The position numbers and the translations under genes are program-made. Shown here one piece after another: positions 25,036 through 33,268 of a stretch of DNA of 64,000 nt; the first letter of the stretch is position 1; every line of letters starts with the position of its first letter. The DNA lies in contig JAIUPC010000012.1 of NCBI GenBank assembly GCA_020161655.1, forward strand, positions 372,001 to 436,000. The letters run 5' to 3'. This DNA comes from Pseudomonadota bacterium. GTDB lineage: Bacteria > Pseudomonadota > Alphaproteobacteria > Rhodobacterales > Rhodobacteraceae. The notes under the pieces are model-generated. The model ran no database searches, had not been told where the DNA came from, and saw only the letters and a list, made by a program, of their open reading frames with translations.

Positions 25036-26297
25036 CAGGCTTTGACCTTGCCAAAAACCAGCGAGGCATTGGTCCCGCCAAAGCCGAAGGAGTTCGACAG
25101 CGCCACGTCGATCCTGCGCTTCACCGCCTTGTTCGGCGCCAGGTCAAGCTTCGGCGCTACCGCCGGATTATCAAGGTTGATCGTCGGCGGCGCGATCTGG
25201 TCACGCAGGGCAAGGATGCAGAAGATCGCCTCCACCGCCCCCGCAGCCCCCAGAAGATGCCCGATGGAGGACTTGGTCGAGGACATCGTCGCCTTCGACG
25301 CCGCATCGCCCATCAGCCGCTCGACCGCGCCAAGCTCAATCGTATCGGCCATGGTCGAGGTGCCATGCGCGTTGATGTAGTCCACATCGGCAGGCTCCAG
25401 CCCGGCCCGCTTCAGCGCCGCCGACATCGACCGGAAGCCGCCATCGCCATCCTCGGACGGTGCGGTGATGTGATAGGCGTCGCCCGACAGGCCATAGCCC
25501 AGCACTTCGGCATAGATCTTGGCCCCCCGCGCCTTGGCGTGCTCGTATTCCTCAAGCACAACCACGCCGGCGCCCTCGCCCATGACGAAGCCGTCACGGT
25601 CGGCGTCATAGGGCCGCGAGGCCTTGGCAGGCTCATCAGGCCGCTTCGTCGACAGCGCCTTGCAGGCGTTGAACCCGGCAATCCCGATCTCGCTGATCGG
25701 CGCCTCGGCGCCGCCCGCGACCATCACATCGGCATCGCCCCACTGGATCAGCCGCGCCGCATCGCCGATGGCATGGGCGCCCGTCGAACAGGCCGTCACC
25801 ACCGCATGGTTCGGCCCCTTGAAGCCGAAACGGATCGAGACCTGCCCCGAGATGAGGTTGATGAGGCTACCCGGAATGAAGAAGGGCGAAACCCGCTTCG
25901 GCCCCTTTTCCTTGATGAGAACCGCCGTCTCGGCGATCGAGGTCAGCCCGCCGATCCCCGATCCGATCATCACGCCGGTGCGGCAGCGGTCCTCTTCGGT
26001 CTGCGGCTCCCAGCCGGAATCCCGGACCGCCTGAACCGCCGCCGTCATGCCGTAAAGGATGAAGTCATCGACCTTGCGGCGGTCCTTCGGCTCCATCCAG
26101 TCGTCCGGATTGAAGGTGCCGTCGGTGCCATCGCCGAAAGGGATCTCGCAGGCATAGGTCGTGACCACATTCGCGGTATCGAACCGCGTGATCGGCCCCG
26201 CGCCCGACTGCCCGTCGAGAAGCCGCTTCCACGTCTCCTCGACACCGCAGGCAAGCGGCGTGACCATCCCAAGACCCGTGATAACGACCCGCCTCAT
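25035..26297 (-). CDS. fabF: 3-oxoacyl-ACP synthase II
   Basis: Condensing enzyme of fatty acid elongation, 420 residues from the ATG at 26297 (MRRVVITGLGMVTPLACG) with GGAG upstream. Catalytic set: Cys in VTACSTGAHAIGDA (about residue 171), His in NAHGTSTMADTIELG, and His in SSIGHLLGAAGAVEAI, plus the closing NSFGFGGTNASLVF. The frame extends far upstream, but that part lies opposite no supporting signal and is ignored. It shares one base with mltG downstream. Unlike the common order, dps and a GNAT gene lie between it and acpP. Confidence 0.97.
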   Translation of the reverse strand: MRRVVITGLGMVTPLACGVEETWKRLLDGQSGAGPITRFDTANVVTTYACEIPFGDGTDGTFNPDDWMEPKDRRKVDDFILYGMTAAVQAVRDSGWEPQTEEDRCRTGVMIGSGIGGLTSIAETAVLIKEKGPKRVSPFFIPGSLINLISGQVSIRFGFKGPNHAVVTACSTGAHAIGDAARLIQWGDADVMVAGGAEAPISEIGIAGFNACKALSTKRPDEPAKASRPYDADRDGFVMGEGAGVVVLEEYEHAKARGAKIYAEVLGYGLSGDAYHITAPSEDGDGGFRSMSAALKRAGLEPADVDYINAHGTSTMADTIELGAVERLMGDAASKATMSSTKSSIGHLLGAAGAVEAIFCILALRDQIAPPTINLDNPAVAPKLDLAPNKAVKRRIDVALSNSFGFGGTNASLVFGKVKA

Positions 26298-26412
26298 GCC
26301 CACTTCTCCGGCCAGTTTTTCTGCCGCCCGGTGATACACGCGGGGGCGCGGCTCTGCAACGCCCGTGACCTGCCGTCCTGCCGCCCGCGCAGCATCACGC
26401 CGGGCCGAGGGA

Positions 26413-26883
26413 TCACTTGCCGAGATGGCTCTCGACGAACCACAGATCCTTGTCGAGCTGGCGCGACAGGCCGACCAAGACATCGACCGTCCCCTCGTCG
26501 CCCGCTTCCGAGATGACCTCGATGGATTTCCGCACCCGCTCGCCCACATCCGCGAGCCGCTTCGACACTTCTTCGACGTGCTTTAAATCCTCGACGACAT
26601 TCGTGGGATAGGCCTTCATCTTCGCAGCACCTGACACGACCTCGACCGTCCCAAGCGCGGCACCGCCGAGGATCTGGACCCGCTCCGCCACCACATCCAC
26701 GCCATCGGCCACGCGAGCATACACCGCGTCGAATAGCTCATGAATGCCGATGAAATTGCGGCCCTTGACGTTCCAATGCGCCTGCTTCAGCGCCAGCCCA
26801 AGTGCCACGAGATCGGCCAGGCAGGCGTTCAGCGTCTCGATCGACGTCTTGATGGCGTTGTCCTTCAGACCCTTCACGGGCAT
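26413..26883 (-). CDS. dps: Dps family DNA-binding ferritin-like protein
   Basis: Iron-storing, DNA-protecting dodecameric ferritin relative, 156 residues from the ATG at 26883 with GAGGGAGA upstream. The complete inter-subunit ferroxidase set is visible with the canonical spacing: His36 (AHWNVKG), His48, Asp52 (GIHELFDAVY), Asp63 and Glu67 (GVDVVAERV). No long basic N-terminal tail is present, so DNA binding may be weak. It lies between fabF and a GNAT gene on the same strand, 115 bp upstream of fabF. No OxyR- or Fur-like site was recognised by eye in the 106-bp gap before it. Confidence 0.93.
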   Translation of the reverse strand: MPVKGLKDNAIKTSIETLNACLADLVALGLALKQAHWNVKGRNFIGIHELFDAVYARVADGVDVVAERVQILGGAALGTVEVVSGAAKMKAYPTNVVEDLKHVEEVSKRLADVGERVRKSIEVISEAGDEGTVDVLVGLSRQLDKDLWFVESHLGK

Positions 26884-26989
26884 GGGAATCTCCCTCGGTT
26901 TCAGCGCATCCGCGCGCCTCTGCATGCCGAAAGAACCCCTCGCAGACGCGCAGGGTTCCCTCACACGACCTGAAAGGATGCGCTCCCCG

Positions 26990-27514
26990 TCAGAAGGATC
27001 GCTGTCGCCGCATCAGCATGACCCGGTCGCCGGTATACTCGGCCTCGCGCATCGGCTGATAGCCCAACCGCCGCGCCACCGCGAAGGAGGCCTCATGCCC
27101 GACCTCGATCATCGCGTGGCTGACGCCGCCGAAAGGCTGCGCGTCGAACCAGCCATGCGCCGCCGCCACTGCCTCGCCGCCAAGCCCTTGACCATGGGCC
27201 GACGATGACAGCACCCAGCCGCTTTCCGGCGCCGCATCGAAATCCGCGCCGATCCCCCGCTTTGCCCAGAAATGCCCGGTCTGGCCGATGATCGCGCCAT
27301 CGCCGCGCCGGGTGATCGCCCATTGGCCGAAGCCTTCCATGCTCCAGTGCCCGGCCAGCCCGAGAAACCGCCCCCAGCTTTCGCTTTCGCTGCGCGGCGC
27401 GCCGCCGACGAAGCGGACCACCTCCGGCTCCTGCCAAAGCGCGACATACGCGGGGAAGTCCGCCCGCGCGAAGCCCCGCAGAATCAGCCGTTCCGTCTCG
27501 ATCACCGGGACCAT
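26990..27514 (-). CDS. GNAT family N-acetyltransferase
   Basis: RimJ/RimL-type acetyltransferase of 174 residues. Seen: the opening VIETERLILRGFARADFPAY, an acetyl-CoA-binding stretch SSAHGQGLGGEAVAAAHGWF (Q/RxxGxG/A-type loop), and the typical NxxSxxVxxRLGY-like segment as HEASFAVARRLGYQP. The start at 27514 follows a G-rich stretch. Substrate unknown; the family acetylates protein N-termini, amino acids or antibiotics. It sits between dps and acpP on the same strand, 67 bp after acpP and behind a terminator hairpin. Confidence 0.9.
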   Translation of the reverse strand: MVPVIETERLILRGFARADFPAYVALWQEPEVVRFVGGAPRSESESWGRFLGLAGHWSMEGFGQWAITRRGDGAIIGQTGHFWAKRGIGADFDAAPESGWVLSSSAHGQGLGGEAVAAAHGWFDAQPFGGVSHAMIEVGHEASFAVARRLGYQPMREAEYTGDRVMLMRRQRSF

Positions 27515-27535
27515 CGCACCCCCCCCAAATGGAAA

Positions 27536-27555
27536 CGGCGCCCCGAAGGGCGCCG
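27536..27555 (-). terminator. Terminator after acpP
   Basis: Perfect 8-bp stem CGGCGCCC/GGGCGCCG. Read on the minus strand its loop is the stable tetraloop TTCG and it is followed by TTTCCATTT. It lies 26 bp after the acpP stop and just upstream of the GNAT start, so it may partly insulate the two. Confidence 0.75.
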
Positions 27556-27581
27556 CATCACAAAACACGTCTGCGGCGCTA

Positions 27582-27815
27582 TCAGGCGCCGGCAGAGATG
27601 AACTTCACCGCGTCGCCGACGGTCTGGATCTTTTCGGCGGCATCGTCCGGGATCTCGATCCCGAACTCTTCCTCGAAAGCCATGACCAGTTCGACCGTGT
27701 CGAGGCTGTCTGCGCCGAGATCGTCGATGAACGAGGCGTTCTCGTTGACCTTGTCTTCTTCGACGCCGAGATGCTCGATGACGATTTTCTTAACGCGTGC
27801 GGCGATATCGGCCAT
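27582..27815 (-). CDS. acpP: Acyl carrier protein
   Basis: Acidic 77-residue acyl carrier of fatty acid synthesis. The 4'-phosphopantetheine attachment Ser37 lies in the hallmark [18 protein letters not shown]. Acidic composition and length are exactly typical. It lies downstream of fabD-fabG on the same strand and has its own promoter-like sequence and terminator, in line with the very high expression usual for ACP. Confidence 0.98.
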   Translation of the reverse strand: MADIAARVKKIVIEHLGVEEDKVNENASFIDDLGADSLDTVELVMAFEEEFGIEIPDDAAEKIQTVGDAVKFISAGA

Positions 27816-27940
27816 GTCAATTCCTCATGTTCGCGGGTCTGCCCCGCTCTGCTATCCTGCTCGTTCCGAGCGGTTGAATGCCTGCCTTCACGGCAGGCCA
27901 CCGATGTGGGCCCGAAGGCCCCCCCGGCCGGTCAGCGTCG

Positions 27941-27968
27941 GCTATATCACAGTCTAAACACGGTGCAA
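27941..27968 (-). promoter_or_regulatory. Probable acpP promoter
   Basis: On the minus strand TTGCAC (27963-27968) and TATAGC (27941-27946) are spaced by 16 bases in an AT-richer patch. They lie about 126 bp upstream of acpP and just after the fabG stop (27998). Confidence 0.6.
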
Positions 27969-27997
27969 ACGCTTTCGCAATCTCGACGCCGCGACCC

Positions 27998-28735
27998 TCA
28001 GACCATGGCCATGCCGCCGTTCACATGCAGTGTGGCGCCGGTCACATAAGCCGCCTCGGTGCTGGAAAGATAAAGCGCCGCCGCCCCGATTTCCTCGGCT
28101 GTCCCCATGCGCCCGGCGGGAACCTGGGTCAGGATCTTGCCCTTCTGCTCCTCGGTCAGCTTGTCAGTCATCGCCGTGGTGATGAAGCCCGGCGCGATGC
28201 AGTTGACCGTGATCCCCCGGCTCGCAACCTCATAGGCCAGCGACTTCGACATGCCGGTGAGGCCGGCCTTGGCGGCGGCATAATTGCCCTGCCCCGGATT
28301 GCCCGTCGTCCCGACGACCGAGGTCACGTTGACGATCCGCCCCCAACGCGCCTTCATCATGCCCCTGAGGACACCGCGGCAGAGCCGGAAGGTCGAGGTC
28401 AGGTTGACGTCGATGACCGACTGCCACTCCTCGTCCGACATCCGCATGAAGAGGTTGTCGCGGGTGATGCCGGCGTTGTTGACAAGGATATCGACCGATC
28501 CCATCGCCGCGACGGCCGCTTTCGGCAGGGCCTCGACCGCGGCCGCATCGGAAAGGTTGCAGGGCAGCACATGCGCCCGCCCGCCCAGTTCCGCCGCGAG
28601 TTCCGCAAGCGGCCCCTCGCGCGTGCCCGAAAGCCCGACCGTCGCCCCCGCGCCATGCAGAGCCCGCGCGACCGCGCCGCCGATGCCGCCCGAAGCGCCG
28701 GTGATGAGCGCCGTCTTCCCCGTCAGATCGAACAT
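27998..28735 (-). CDS. fabG: 3-oxoacyl-ACP reductase
   Basis: NADPH-dependent ketoreductase of fatty acid synthesis, 245 residues. SDR motifs: TGASGGIG at 12-19, NNAG at 86-89, and the catalytic Ser139, Tyr152 and Lys156 (NYAAAKAG). The FabG-typical C-terminal part VNCIAPGFITTAMTDKL and the ending VTGATLHVNGGMAM are present. It lies between fabD and acpP on the same strand, which supports the FabG role over other SDRs. Confidence 0.97.
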   Translation of the reverse strand: MFDLTGKTALITGASGGIGGAVARALHGAGATVGLSGTREGPLAELAAELGGRAHVLPCNLSDAAAVEALPKAAVAAMGSVDILVNNAGITRDNLFMRMSDEEWQSVIDVNLTSTFRLCRGVLRGMMKARWGRIVNVTSVVGTTGNPGQGNYAAAKAGLTGMSKSLAYEVASRGITVNCIAPGFITTAMTDKLTEEQKGKILTQVPAGRMGTAEEIGAAALYLSSTEAAYVTGATLHVNGGMAMV

Positions 28736-28750
28736 CCGTCCGCTCCCCTA

Positions 28751-28800
28751 CTTTCTGTCCAAAAATACTCCGGGTGGGGTCCGGGGAGGGCAGCGCCCTC
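28751..28800 (-). repeat. Short intergenic element between fabD and fabG
   Basis: Read on the minus strand, a strong stem GGGGAGGGC/GCCCTCCCC (28782-28803 region) is followed by CCCGGAGTATTTTTGGACAGAAAG. The GGAGTATTTTTGGACAGAAA part is the same as at 3.31-3.34 kb. It lies in the 89-bp fabD-fabG gap and could act as a partial terminator. Confidence 0.6.
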
Positions 28801-28824
28801 CCCGGCCTCTCCACCGCAACAACG

Positions 28825-29754
28825 TCAGCCCTTTGCCGCGACGACATCCTCGGGCGCGCCCACCGCCCGCGTCCCGGCCTCTTTCGCTATGCGCCGGATC
28901 ATGCCCGACAGGGCCTTGCCCGCGCCGATCTCCCAGAACTCGGTGACACCTTGCGCCACCATCCATTCGACGGATTCGCGCCAGCGCACCGATCCCGTGA
29001 CCTGCGCCACCAGAAGCTCGCGGATCAGCGCTGGATCGCTGACCGCCTCGGCGCGGACATTGGCCACGACCGGCACCACCGGCGCCTTGATCGCCACATC
29101 CGCCAGCGCCGCCGCCATCGCCCGCGCGGCAGGCTCCATCAGAGCGCAGTGGAAGGGGGCGGAGACCGGCAGCAGGATCGCCCGCTTGGCGCCCTTCGCC
29201 TTGGCGATCTCGACCGCCCGCTCGACTGCGCCCTTGTGGCCGGAAACCACGACCTGTGCGGGATCGTTGTCATTCGCCGCCTGGCAGACCTCGCCTTCCG
29301 CCGCTTCCCTCGCCACCGCGTCGGCAGCGGCGAAATCGAGGCCGAGGAGTGCGGCCATCGCGCCGACACCGACCGGCACCGCCGCCTGCATCGCCTGCCC
29401 CCTGAGCCTGAGAAGCCGCGCCGTGTCGGCAAGGCTGAGCGCACCGGCCGCGCAGAGGGCCGAATACTCGCCAAGCGAATGGCCGGCGACGAAGGCCGCC
29501 GAAGTGACCGCGATCCCCTCCGCCTCCAAGGCCCGCATCGCGGCGAGAGAGGTGGCCATCAGCGCCGGCTGGGCGTTCTGTGTCAGTGTCAGGGTATCCT
29601 GGTCGCCCTCCCAGATCAGCCGCGACAGCTTTTCGCCAAGGGCGTCGTCAACCTCATCAAAGACCGCCTTCGCCGCCGGATAGGCCTCGGCCAGCGCCCG
29701 GCCCATGCCCACGGTCTGCGCCCCCTGGCCCGGAAATACGAATGCGCGCGTCAT
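28825..29754 (-). CDS. fabD: Malonyl-CoA:ACP transacylase
   Basis: Loads malonyl groups from CoA onto ACP, 309 residues. The catalytic Ser93 lies in GHSLGEYSAL, and the N-terminal VFPGQGAQTVGMG and the active-site region SAPFHCALMEPAA with the catalytic His are clear. Arg in LRLRGQAMQAA is the usual carboxylate-binding position. It is the first gene of the minus-strand fabD-fabG-acpP group. Its 5' region faces the divergent rpsF operon. Confidence 0.97.
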   Translation of the reverse strand: MTRAFVFPGQGAQTVGMGRALAEAYPAAKAVFDEVDDALGEKLSRLIWEGDQDTLTLTQNAQPALMATSLAAMRALEAEGIAVTSAAFVAGHSLGEYSALCAAGALSLADTARLLRLRGQAMQAAVPVGVGAMAALLGLDFAAADAVAREAAEGEVCQAANDNDPAQVVVSGHKGAVERAVEIAKAKGAKRAILLPVSAPFHCALMEPAARAMAAALADVAIKAPVVPVVANVRAEAVSDPALIRELLVAQVTGSVRWRESVEWMVAQGVTEFWEIGAGKALSGMIRRIAKEAGTRAVGAPEDVVAAKG

Positions 29755-29840
29755 GGATCATCCCCCTTGGAGTTTTGTCCACCTCTATCCGCAGCGCGGG
29801 CCTGCGACAAGCGAAGCGGGGGCCAGCCTCCGCACCCCCG

Positions 29841-29867
29841 AGGTATTTCAGGCAAGATGAATGGGGG
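29841..29867 (+). repeat. Short intergenic element, GGTATTTCAGGCAAGATGAATG type
   Basis: CACCCCCGAGGTATTTCAGG and the following CAAGATGAATGGGG repeat, with few differences, the element between GTA g2 and g3. Here it lies between the divergent fabD and rpsF, just upstream of the rpsF promoter. Confidence 0.55.
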
Positions 29868-29881
29868 GTAAAGGCCCGCGC

Positions 29882-29909
29882 TTGCATCCCCCACGCTTTC
29901 CTCTATAAG
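29882..29909 (+). promoter_or_regulatory. Promoter of rpsF-rpsR-rplI
   Basis: TTGCAT (29882-29887) and TATAAG (29904-29909) are separated by 16 bases. This gives a leader of about 95 bases before the rpsF ATG at 30013, a usual arrangement for a strongly expressed ribosomal protein operon. Confidence 0.7.
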
Positions 29910-30012
29910 GCCGCATCCTTCCGCAATCACGGGAACCGGCAGTGCCTCTCGTGGCGGGCAGCGGAAGGTGTCGCCCGCCTATGAAGCCGCCTGAGACGAA
30001 AAAGGAGCATAC

Positions 30013-30438
30013 ATGCCGCTTTATGAGCATGTCCTCATCGCGCGTCAGGACCTTTCCAACGCGCAGGCCGAAGGCCTCATCGAACATTTCGGCACCGTCC
30101 TCGCGGACAATGGCGGCAAGGTCGTCGAAAGCGAGTACTGGGGCGTCAAGACGATGGCCTACAAGATCAACAAGAACCGCAAGGGTCACTACGCCTATCT
30201 CCGCACGGACGCGCCCTCGGCCGCCGTCGCCGAGATGGAGCGTCTGGCTCGCCTCCATGACGACGTGATGCGCGTCATGTCGCTCAAGGTCGAAAAGCAC
30301 GAGGAAGGCCCCTCGGTGCAGATGCAGAAGCGCGACGAGCGTGGTGAGCGCGGCGACCGTGGGGATCGTGGCGACCGCGGTGATCGTGGTGACCGCGGCG
30401 ACCGCGGGGATCGTGGCGACCGCCGCGAACGCCGTTGA
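30013..30438 (+). CDS. rpsF: 30S ribosomal protein S6 with GDR-repeat tail
   Basis: Ribosomal protein S6 of the small-subunit platform, binding S18. The protein has 141 residues. The opening [20 protein letters not shown] and the segment [20 protein letters not shown] are standard S6. After about residue 108 the protein carries a low-complexity tail of consecutive Gly-Asp-Arg triplets ending DRRERR. S6 tails are often modified or disordered, but this run is unusually regular. It is the first gene of the rpsF-rpsR-rplI operon with an AAAGGAG ribosome-binding site. Confidence 0.97.
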   Translation: MPLYEHVLIARQDLSNAQAEGLIEHFGTVLADNGGKVVESEYWGVKTMAYKINKNRKGHYAYLRTDAPSAAVAEMERLARLHDDVMRVMSLKVEKHEEGPSVQMQKRDERGERGDRGDRGDRGDRGDRGDRGDRGDRRERR

Positions 30439-30467
30439 TCAAAGACCTGAGGAAAGGAACCTAAACC

Positions 30468-30695
30468 ATGGCGAACAAACCGTTTTTCCGCCGCCGCAAG
30501 GTCTGCCCCTTCTCGGGCGACAATGCACCGAAGATTGACTACAAGGATGTCCGTCTTCTGCAGCGTTACGTGTCCGAGCGTGGCAAGATCGTGCCCGCCC
30601 GCATCACCGCCGTTTCGGCCAAGAAGCAGCGTGAGCTTGCGCGTGCCATCAAGCGCGCCCGCTTCCTCGCCCTTCTGCCCTATGCCGTGAAGTAA
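30468..30695 (+). CDS. rpsR: 30S ribosomal protein S18
   Basis: Basic 75-residue small-subunit protein that pairs with S6 near the 3' end of 16S rRNA. Typical motifs: [40 protein letters not shown] and [20 protein letters not shown]. It lies 29 bp after rpsF and 14 bp before rplI, the conserved bacterial order. Confidence 0.98.
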   Translation: MANKPFFRRRKVCPFSGDNAPKIDYKDVRLLQRYVSERGKIVPARITAVSAKKQRELARAIKRARFLALLPYAVK

Positions 30696-30709
30696 GGGAG
30701 ACGAGAACA

Positions 30710-31288
30710 ATGCAAGTCATCCTTCTGGAACGCGTGGCCAAGCTTGGCCAGATGGGCGAAGTCGTCAAAGTCAAAGACGGCTACGCGCGCAACTTCCTGC
30801 TGCCCCAGGGCAAGGCGCTCCGCGCCTCGGAAGACAACATCAAGGGTTTCGAGACCCGCAAGGCCCAGCTTCAGGCCCAGAACCTCGAAACCAAGAAAGA
30901 GGCCGATGCGGTCGCCGCCAAACTCGACGGCCAGATCTTCGTCGTGATTCGCTCGGCCTCCGACGCCGGCGCGCTTTACGGCTCGGTCACCACCCGTGAC
31001 GCGGCCGATGCCGCGACCGCGGCGGGCTACACCGTCGACCGCAAGCAGGTCGTCCTGATCCGTCCGATCAAGGATCTCGGCCTGCACGATGTCTCGGTCG
31101 TTCTCCACCCGGAGGTCACCGCGACCGTCACGCTGAACGTCGCCCGTTCGGTCGAGGAAGCCACGCTTCAGGCGTCCGGCAAGTCGATCCAGGAACTGGC
31201 CGCCGAAGCGGAAGCCGCCGCGAACTTCGAGATCGCCGAGCTTTTCGACGACATCGGCGCCGCCGGCCAGGACGACGACCTCCGCTAA
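30710..31288 (+). CDS. rplI: 50S ribosomal protein L9
   Basis: L9 binds 23S rRNA near the L1 stalk and helps keep the reading frame. The protein has 192 residues, longer than the ~150 of E. coli because of an acidic C-terminal extension ([20 protein letters not shown]), which is common in alphaproteobacteria. The signature [20 protein letters not shown] is present near residues 14-33. It is the last gene of the operon and is followed by a strong terminator. Confidence 0.98.
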   Translation: MQVILLERVAKLGQMGEVVKVKDGYARNFLLPQGKALRASEDNIKGFETRKAQLQAQNLETKKEADAVAAKLDGQIFVVIRSASDAGALYGSVTTRDAADAATAAGYTVDRKQVVLIRPIKDLGLHDVSVVLHPEVTATVTLNVARSVEEATLQASGKSIQELAAEAEAAANFEIAELFDDIGAAGQDDDLR

Positions 31289-31311
31289 GTGGAAACTTCG
31301 TCACGAAACAC

Positions 31312-31343
31312 ACCGCGCCGGGGCAACTCGGCGCGGTTTTTTT
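31312..31343 (+). terminator. Rho-independent terminator after rplI
   Basis: Perfect 9-bp stem ACCGCGCCG/CGGCGCGGT with an 8-nt loop and a run of seven T. It lies 24 bp after the rplI stop. This is one of the clearest intrinsic terminators in the window. Confidence 0.92.
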
Positions 31344-31388
31344 GTTTTCAGGCGCAGCGTTGGGGGTCTAGCATAGATAACCGCTTTT

Positions 31389-32132
31389 ATGAGTCAGACG
31401 ATGCGCGCACCGTTGTATTACCTTAGATTTGTTTTTGTCCTTCCGGTCCTCGTCGCTTGCACGCCGACCGGAACGACCTCGACAGCCGGCCCGTCCTACG
31501 CGCCGGCGGGGCTAAAGGATGAGCAGGACGCAAACGCATTCCGCCTTTCTTTGGATGCGCTTGACCAGGATCCCCTCTTCGTTGGCCGCTCTGATGGCCG
31601 AAAGGTCTGGCGGGTCGCCGAGTTTGGCACAGGAGAAACTGAATTCGACGAAATTACCGGACGAGACTATCGCGTTCGCAGGAGCCTGGTTCTCACGGTA
31701 AATCCCGACGGATCTGCCACCGCGATCTATACTCGCCCTCGCCCGCCTTCTGATGCGCTTGAGGAACGGATACAAAAGTCAAGCATTTGGCATGACGTCT
31801 GCACCGACGGATCTGCGGATACGGTCTATGCGCCCGTGCGAGAAAAGATCGATTGCAGCAAACCCGTTCCCCGGATCAATGGCCCGCTCTATCGCTACAC
31901 CGGGGTAGTTCCCCAAAGGGATGTTGCGCGGTTCGCCGCGGCGTTTGCCGCCGCACCGGTCTGCGGCCCGCACAACCCGCTGGGTGATAACATAATTGAC
32001 GGTAGGGATACTCTTTTCGAATTCTTGGATGCCAATCGTTATTGCGCCGAAACGAAAATTTCGCCCACAACTGGTCCGTTCGCCCAGATAGTCGAGGAAA
32101 ATTACCGCATCGTCGAGATGATCACGAAGTAG
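31389..32132 (+). CDS. Hypothetical lipoprotein
   Basis: Protein of 247 residues with a signal peptide and lipobox LVAC (lipidated Cys24), so it is expected to be anchored in a membrane facing the periplasm. The mature part has no domain I recognise. It carries four cysteines (VCTDGSADT, KIDCSKP, VCGPHNPLG, YCAETK) that could form disulfides, and an extended beta-rich look. Its base composition is clearly lower in GC than its neighbours and it includes rarer codons such as TTA and AAA-rich stretches, a hint of acquisition. It stands alone behind the rplI terminator. A second in-frame ATG (31401) is also possible as the start. Confidence 0.8.
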   Translation: MSQTMRAPLYYLRFVFVLPVLVACTPTGTTSTAGPSYAPAGLKDEQDANAFRLSLDALDQDPLFVGRSDGRKVWRVAEFGTGETEFDEITGRDYRVRRSLVLTVNPDGSATAIYTRPRPPSDALEERIQKSSIWHDVCTDGSADTVYAPVREKIDCSKPVPRINGPLYRYTGVVPQRDVARFAAAFAAAPVCGPHNPLGDNIIDGRDTLFEFLDANRYCAETKISPTTGPFAQIVEENYRIVEMITK

Positions 32133-32249
32133 GGGCAGGTGCGACACTTATCGGCGGGCGATTTCCGTCACGCCCATGTCGGCTTCCGATCAGCCAGCTG
32201 CCCTTATCCTTCCTAGCCTCTCTTAAAGATCATTGCGAAAGCCCTTTCC

Positions 32250-33194
32250 TTGGCCGACATCGCCAGCCCTCTTTCCACAGCCCGCCCCGGTGCTGCCGGC
32301 GTCCCCTATCTCATCGCGGGCCTCGCGGTCTTTTCGGTGCAGGACCTGATCCTGAAGCTGCTGAGCGGCAGCTACCCGCTTTATGAGGCGATGATCCTCA
32401 GAAGCCTTACCGCTGCGCCGCTCCTCTTGCTCCTCGCCCATCTGAACGGCGGCCTCGGCACCCTTTGGACGCCGCGCTGGCGCAAGATGCTCCTGCGGGG
32501 CTTCCTGCTCTTCGGCTCCTATGCGGCCTTCTACCTCGCCATCGCCTCGCTGCCGCTCGCGACGACGATCGCGCTTTTCTTCACAGCACCCCTTTTCATC
32601 ACCATCCTTTCGGTGCCGCTATTGGGTGAACATGTGGGCCCGCGCCGCTGGTTCGCGGTGATCGTCGGCTTTGCCGGCGTCCTCTTCATGGTCCGCCCCG
32701 GATCGGACGTCTTCGACTGGGCGGCGGTTCTCGCGCTGGTCGCGGGGCTTACCTATGCCCTCTCGATGGTCACGGCACGTCGCATGGGCGCCACCGAAAC
32801 CGCGCCGGCCCTCGCCTTCTGGGGCAATGTCGCCTTCCTCGCCTGCGCGCTGGCGCTGGCGGCGGTCTTCGCAAGCGGCGACCATGCCGGCGAAAGCCAC
32901 CCGAGCCTTGGGTTCCTCACGCGCGGCTGGGTCACGCCGAGCCTGCGCGATTTCGGGCTGATGGTGCTCTGCGGCTTCATTGCGGCGGCAGGGCTGACGC
33001 TTCTGACCCAGGCCTACCGCCTGTCGCCCTCATCCGTCGTCGCACCCTTTGAATATTCCGCGATGATCTGGGGCGTGCTCTGGGGTTGGCTCTTCTGGCA
33101 GCAATTGCCGGATGCCGAAGGCTGGACCGGCATCGTCATCATCGTCGGCGCCGGGCTATATGTCCTTTACCGCGAGGGACGCCAGAAGGGCTGA
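32250..33194 (+). CDS. EamA/DMT family transporter
   Basis: Inner-membrane drug/metabolite transporter family protein of about 314 residues with ten predicted hydrophobic helices in two EamA halves. These include YLIAGLAVFSVQDLILKLLS at the start, ATTIALFFTAPLFITILSVP and SSVVAPFEYSAMIWGVLWGW. Substrate unknown; relatives export amino acids or metabolites. The start is uncertain: the frame opens with TTG at 32250 without a strong ribosome-binding site, and the next ATG would delete the first helix. It precedes a CorA-type gene on the same strand with a 74-bp gap. Confidence 0.9.
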   Translation: MADIASPLSTARPGAAGVPYLIAGLAVFSVQDLILKLLSGSYPLYEAMILRSLTAAPLLLLLAHLNGGLGTLWTPRWRKMLLRGFLLFGSYAAFYLAIASLPLATTIALFFTAPLFITILSVPLLGEHVGPRRWFAVIVGFAGVLFMVRPGSDVFDWAAVLALVAGLTYALSMVTARRMGATETAPALAFWGNVAFLACALALAAVFASGDHAGESHPSLGFLTRGWVTPSLRDFGLMVLCGFIAAAGLTLLTQAYRLSPSSVVAPFEYSAMIWGVLWGWLFWQQLPDAEGWTGIVIIVGAGLYVLYREGRQKG

Positions 33195-33268
33195 CCTTCG
33201 TTTTTGCGCTTCATTGACCGGCGGTGACGCGCTATCGCTGCCTCCGAAGGCAGAGGCAGAGGGCGGAG

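Noticed and set aside
25035-26549. Longer FabF starting at 26549.
   Set aside because: The additional N-terminal 84 residues are antisense-like and overlap dps; the ATG at 26297 has a ribosome-binding site and gives the standard FabF length.
30340-30435. CRISPR-like or tandem repeat array.
   Set aside because: The repetition is the coding GDR tail of rpsF with varied synonymous codons and no spacers.
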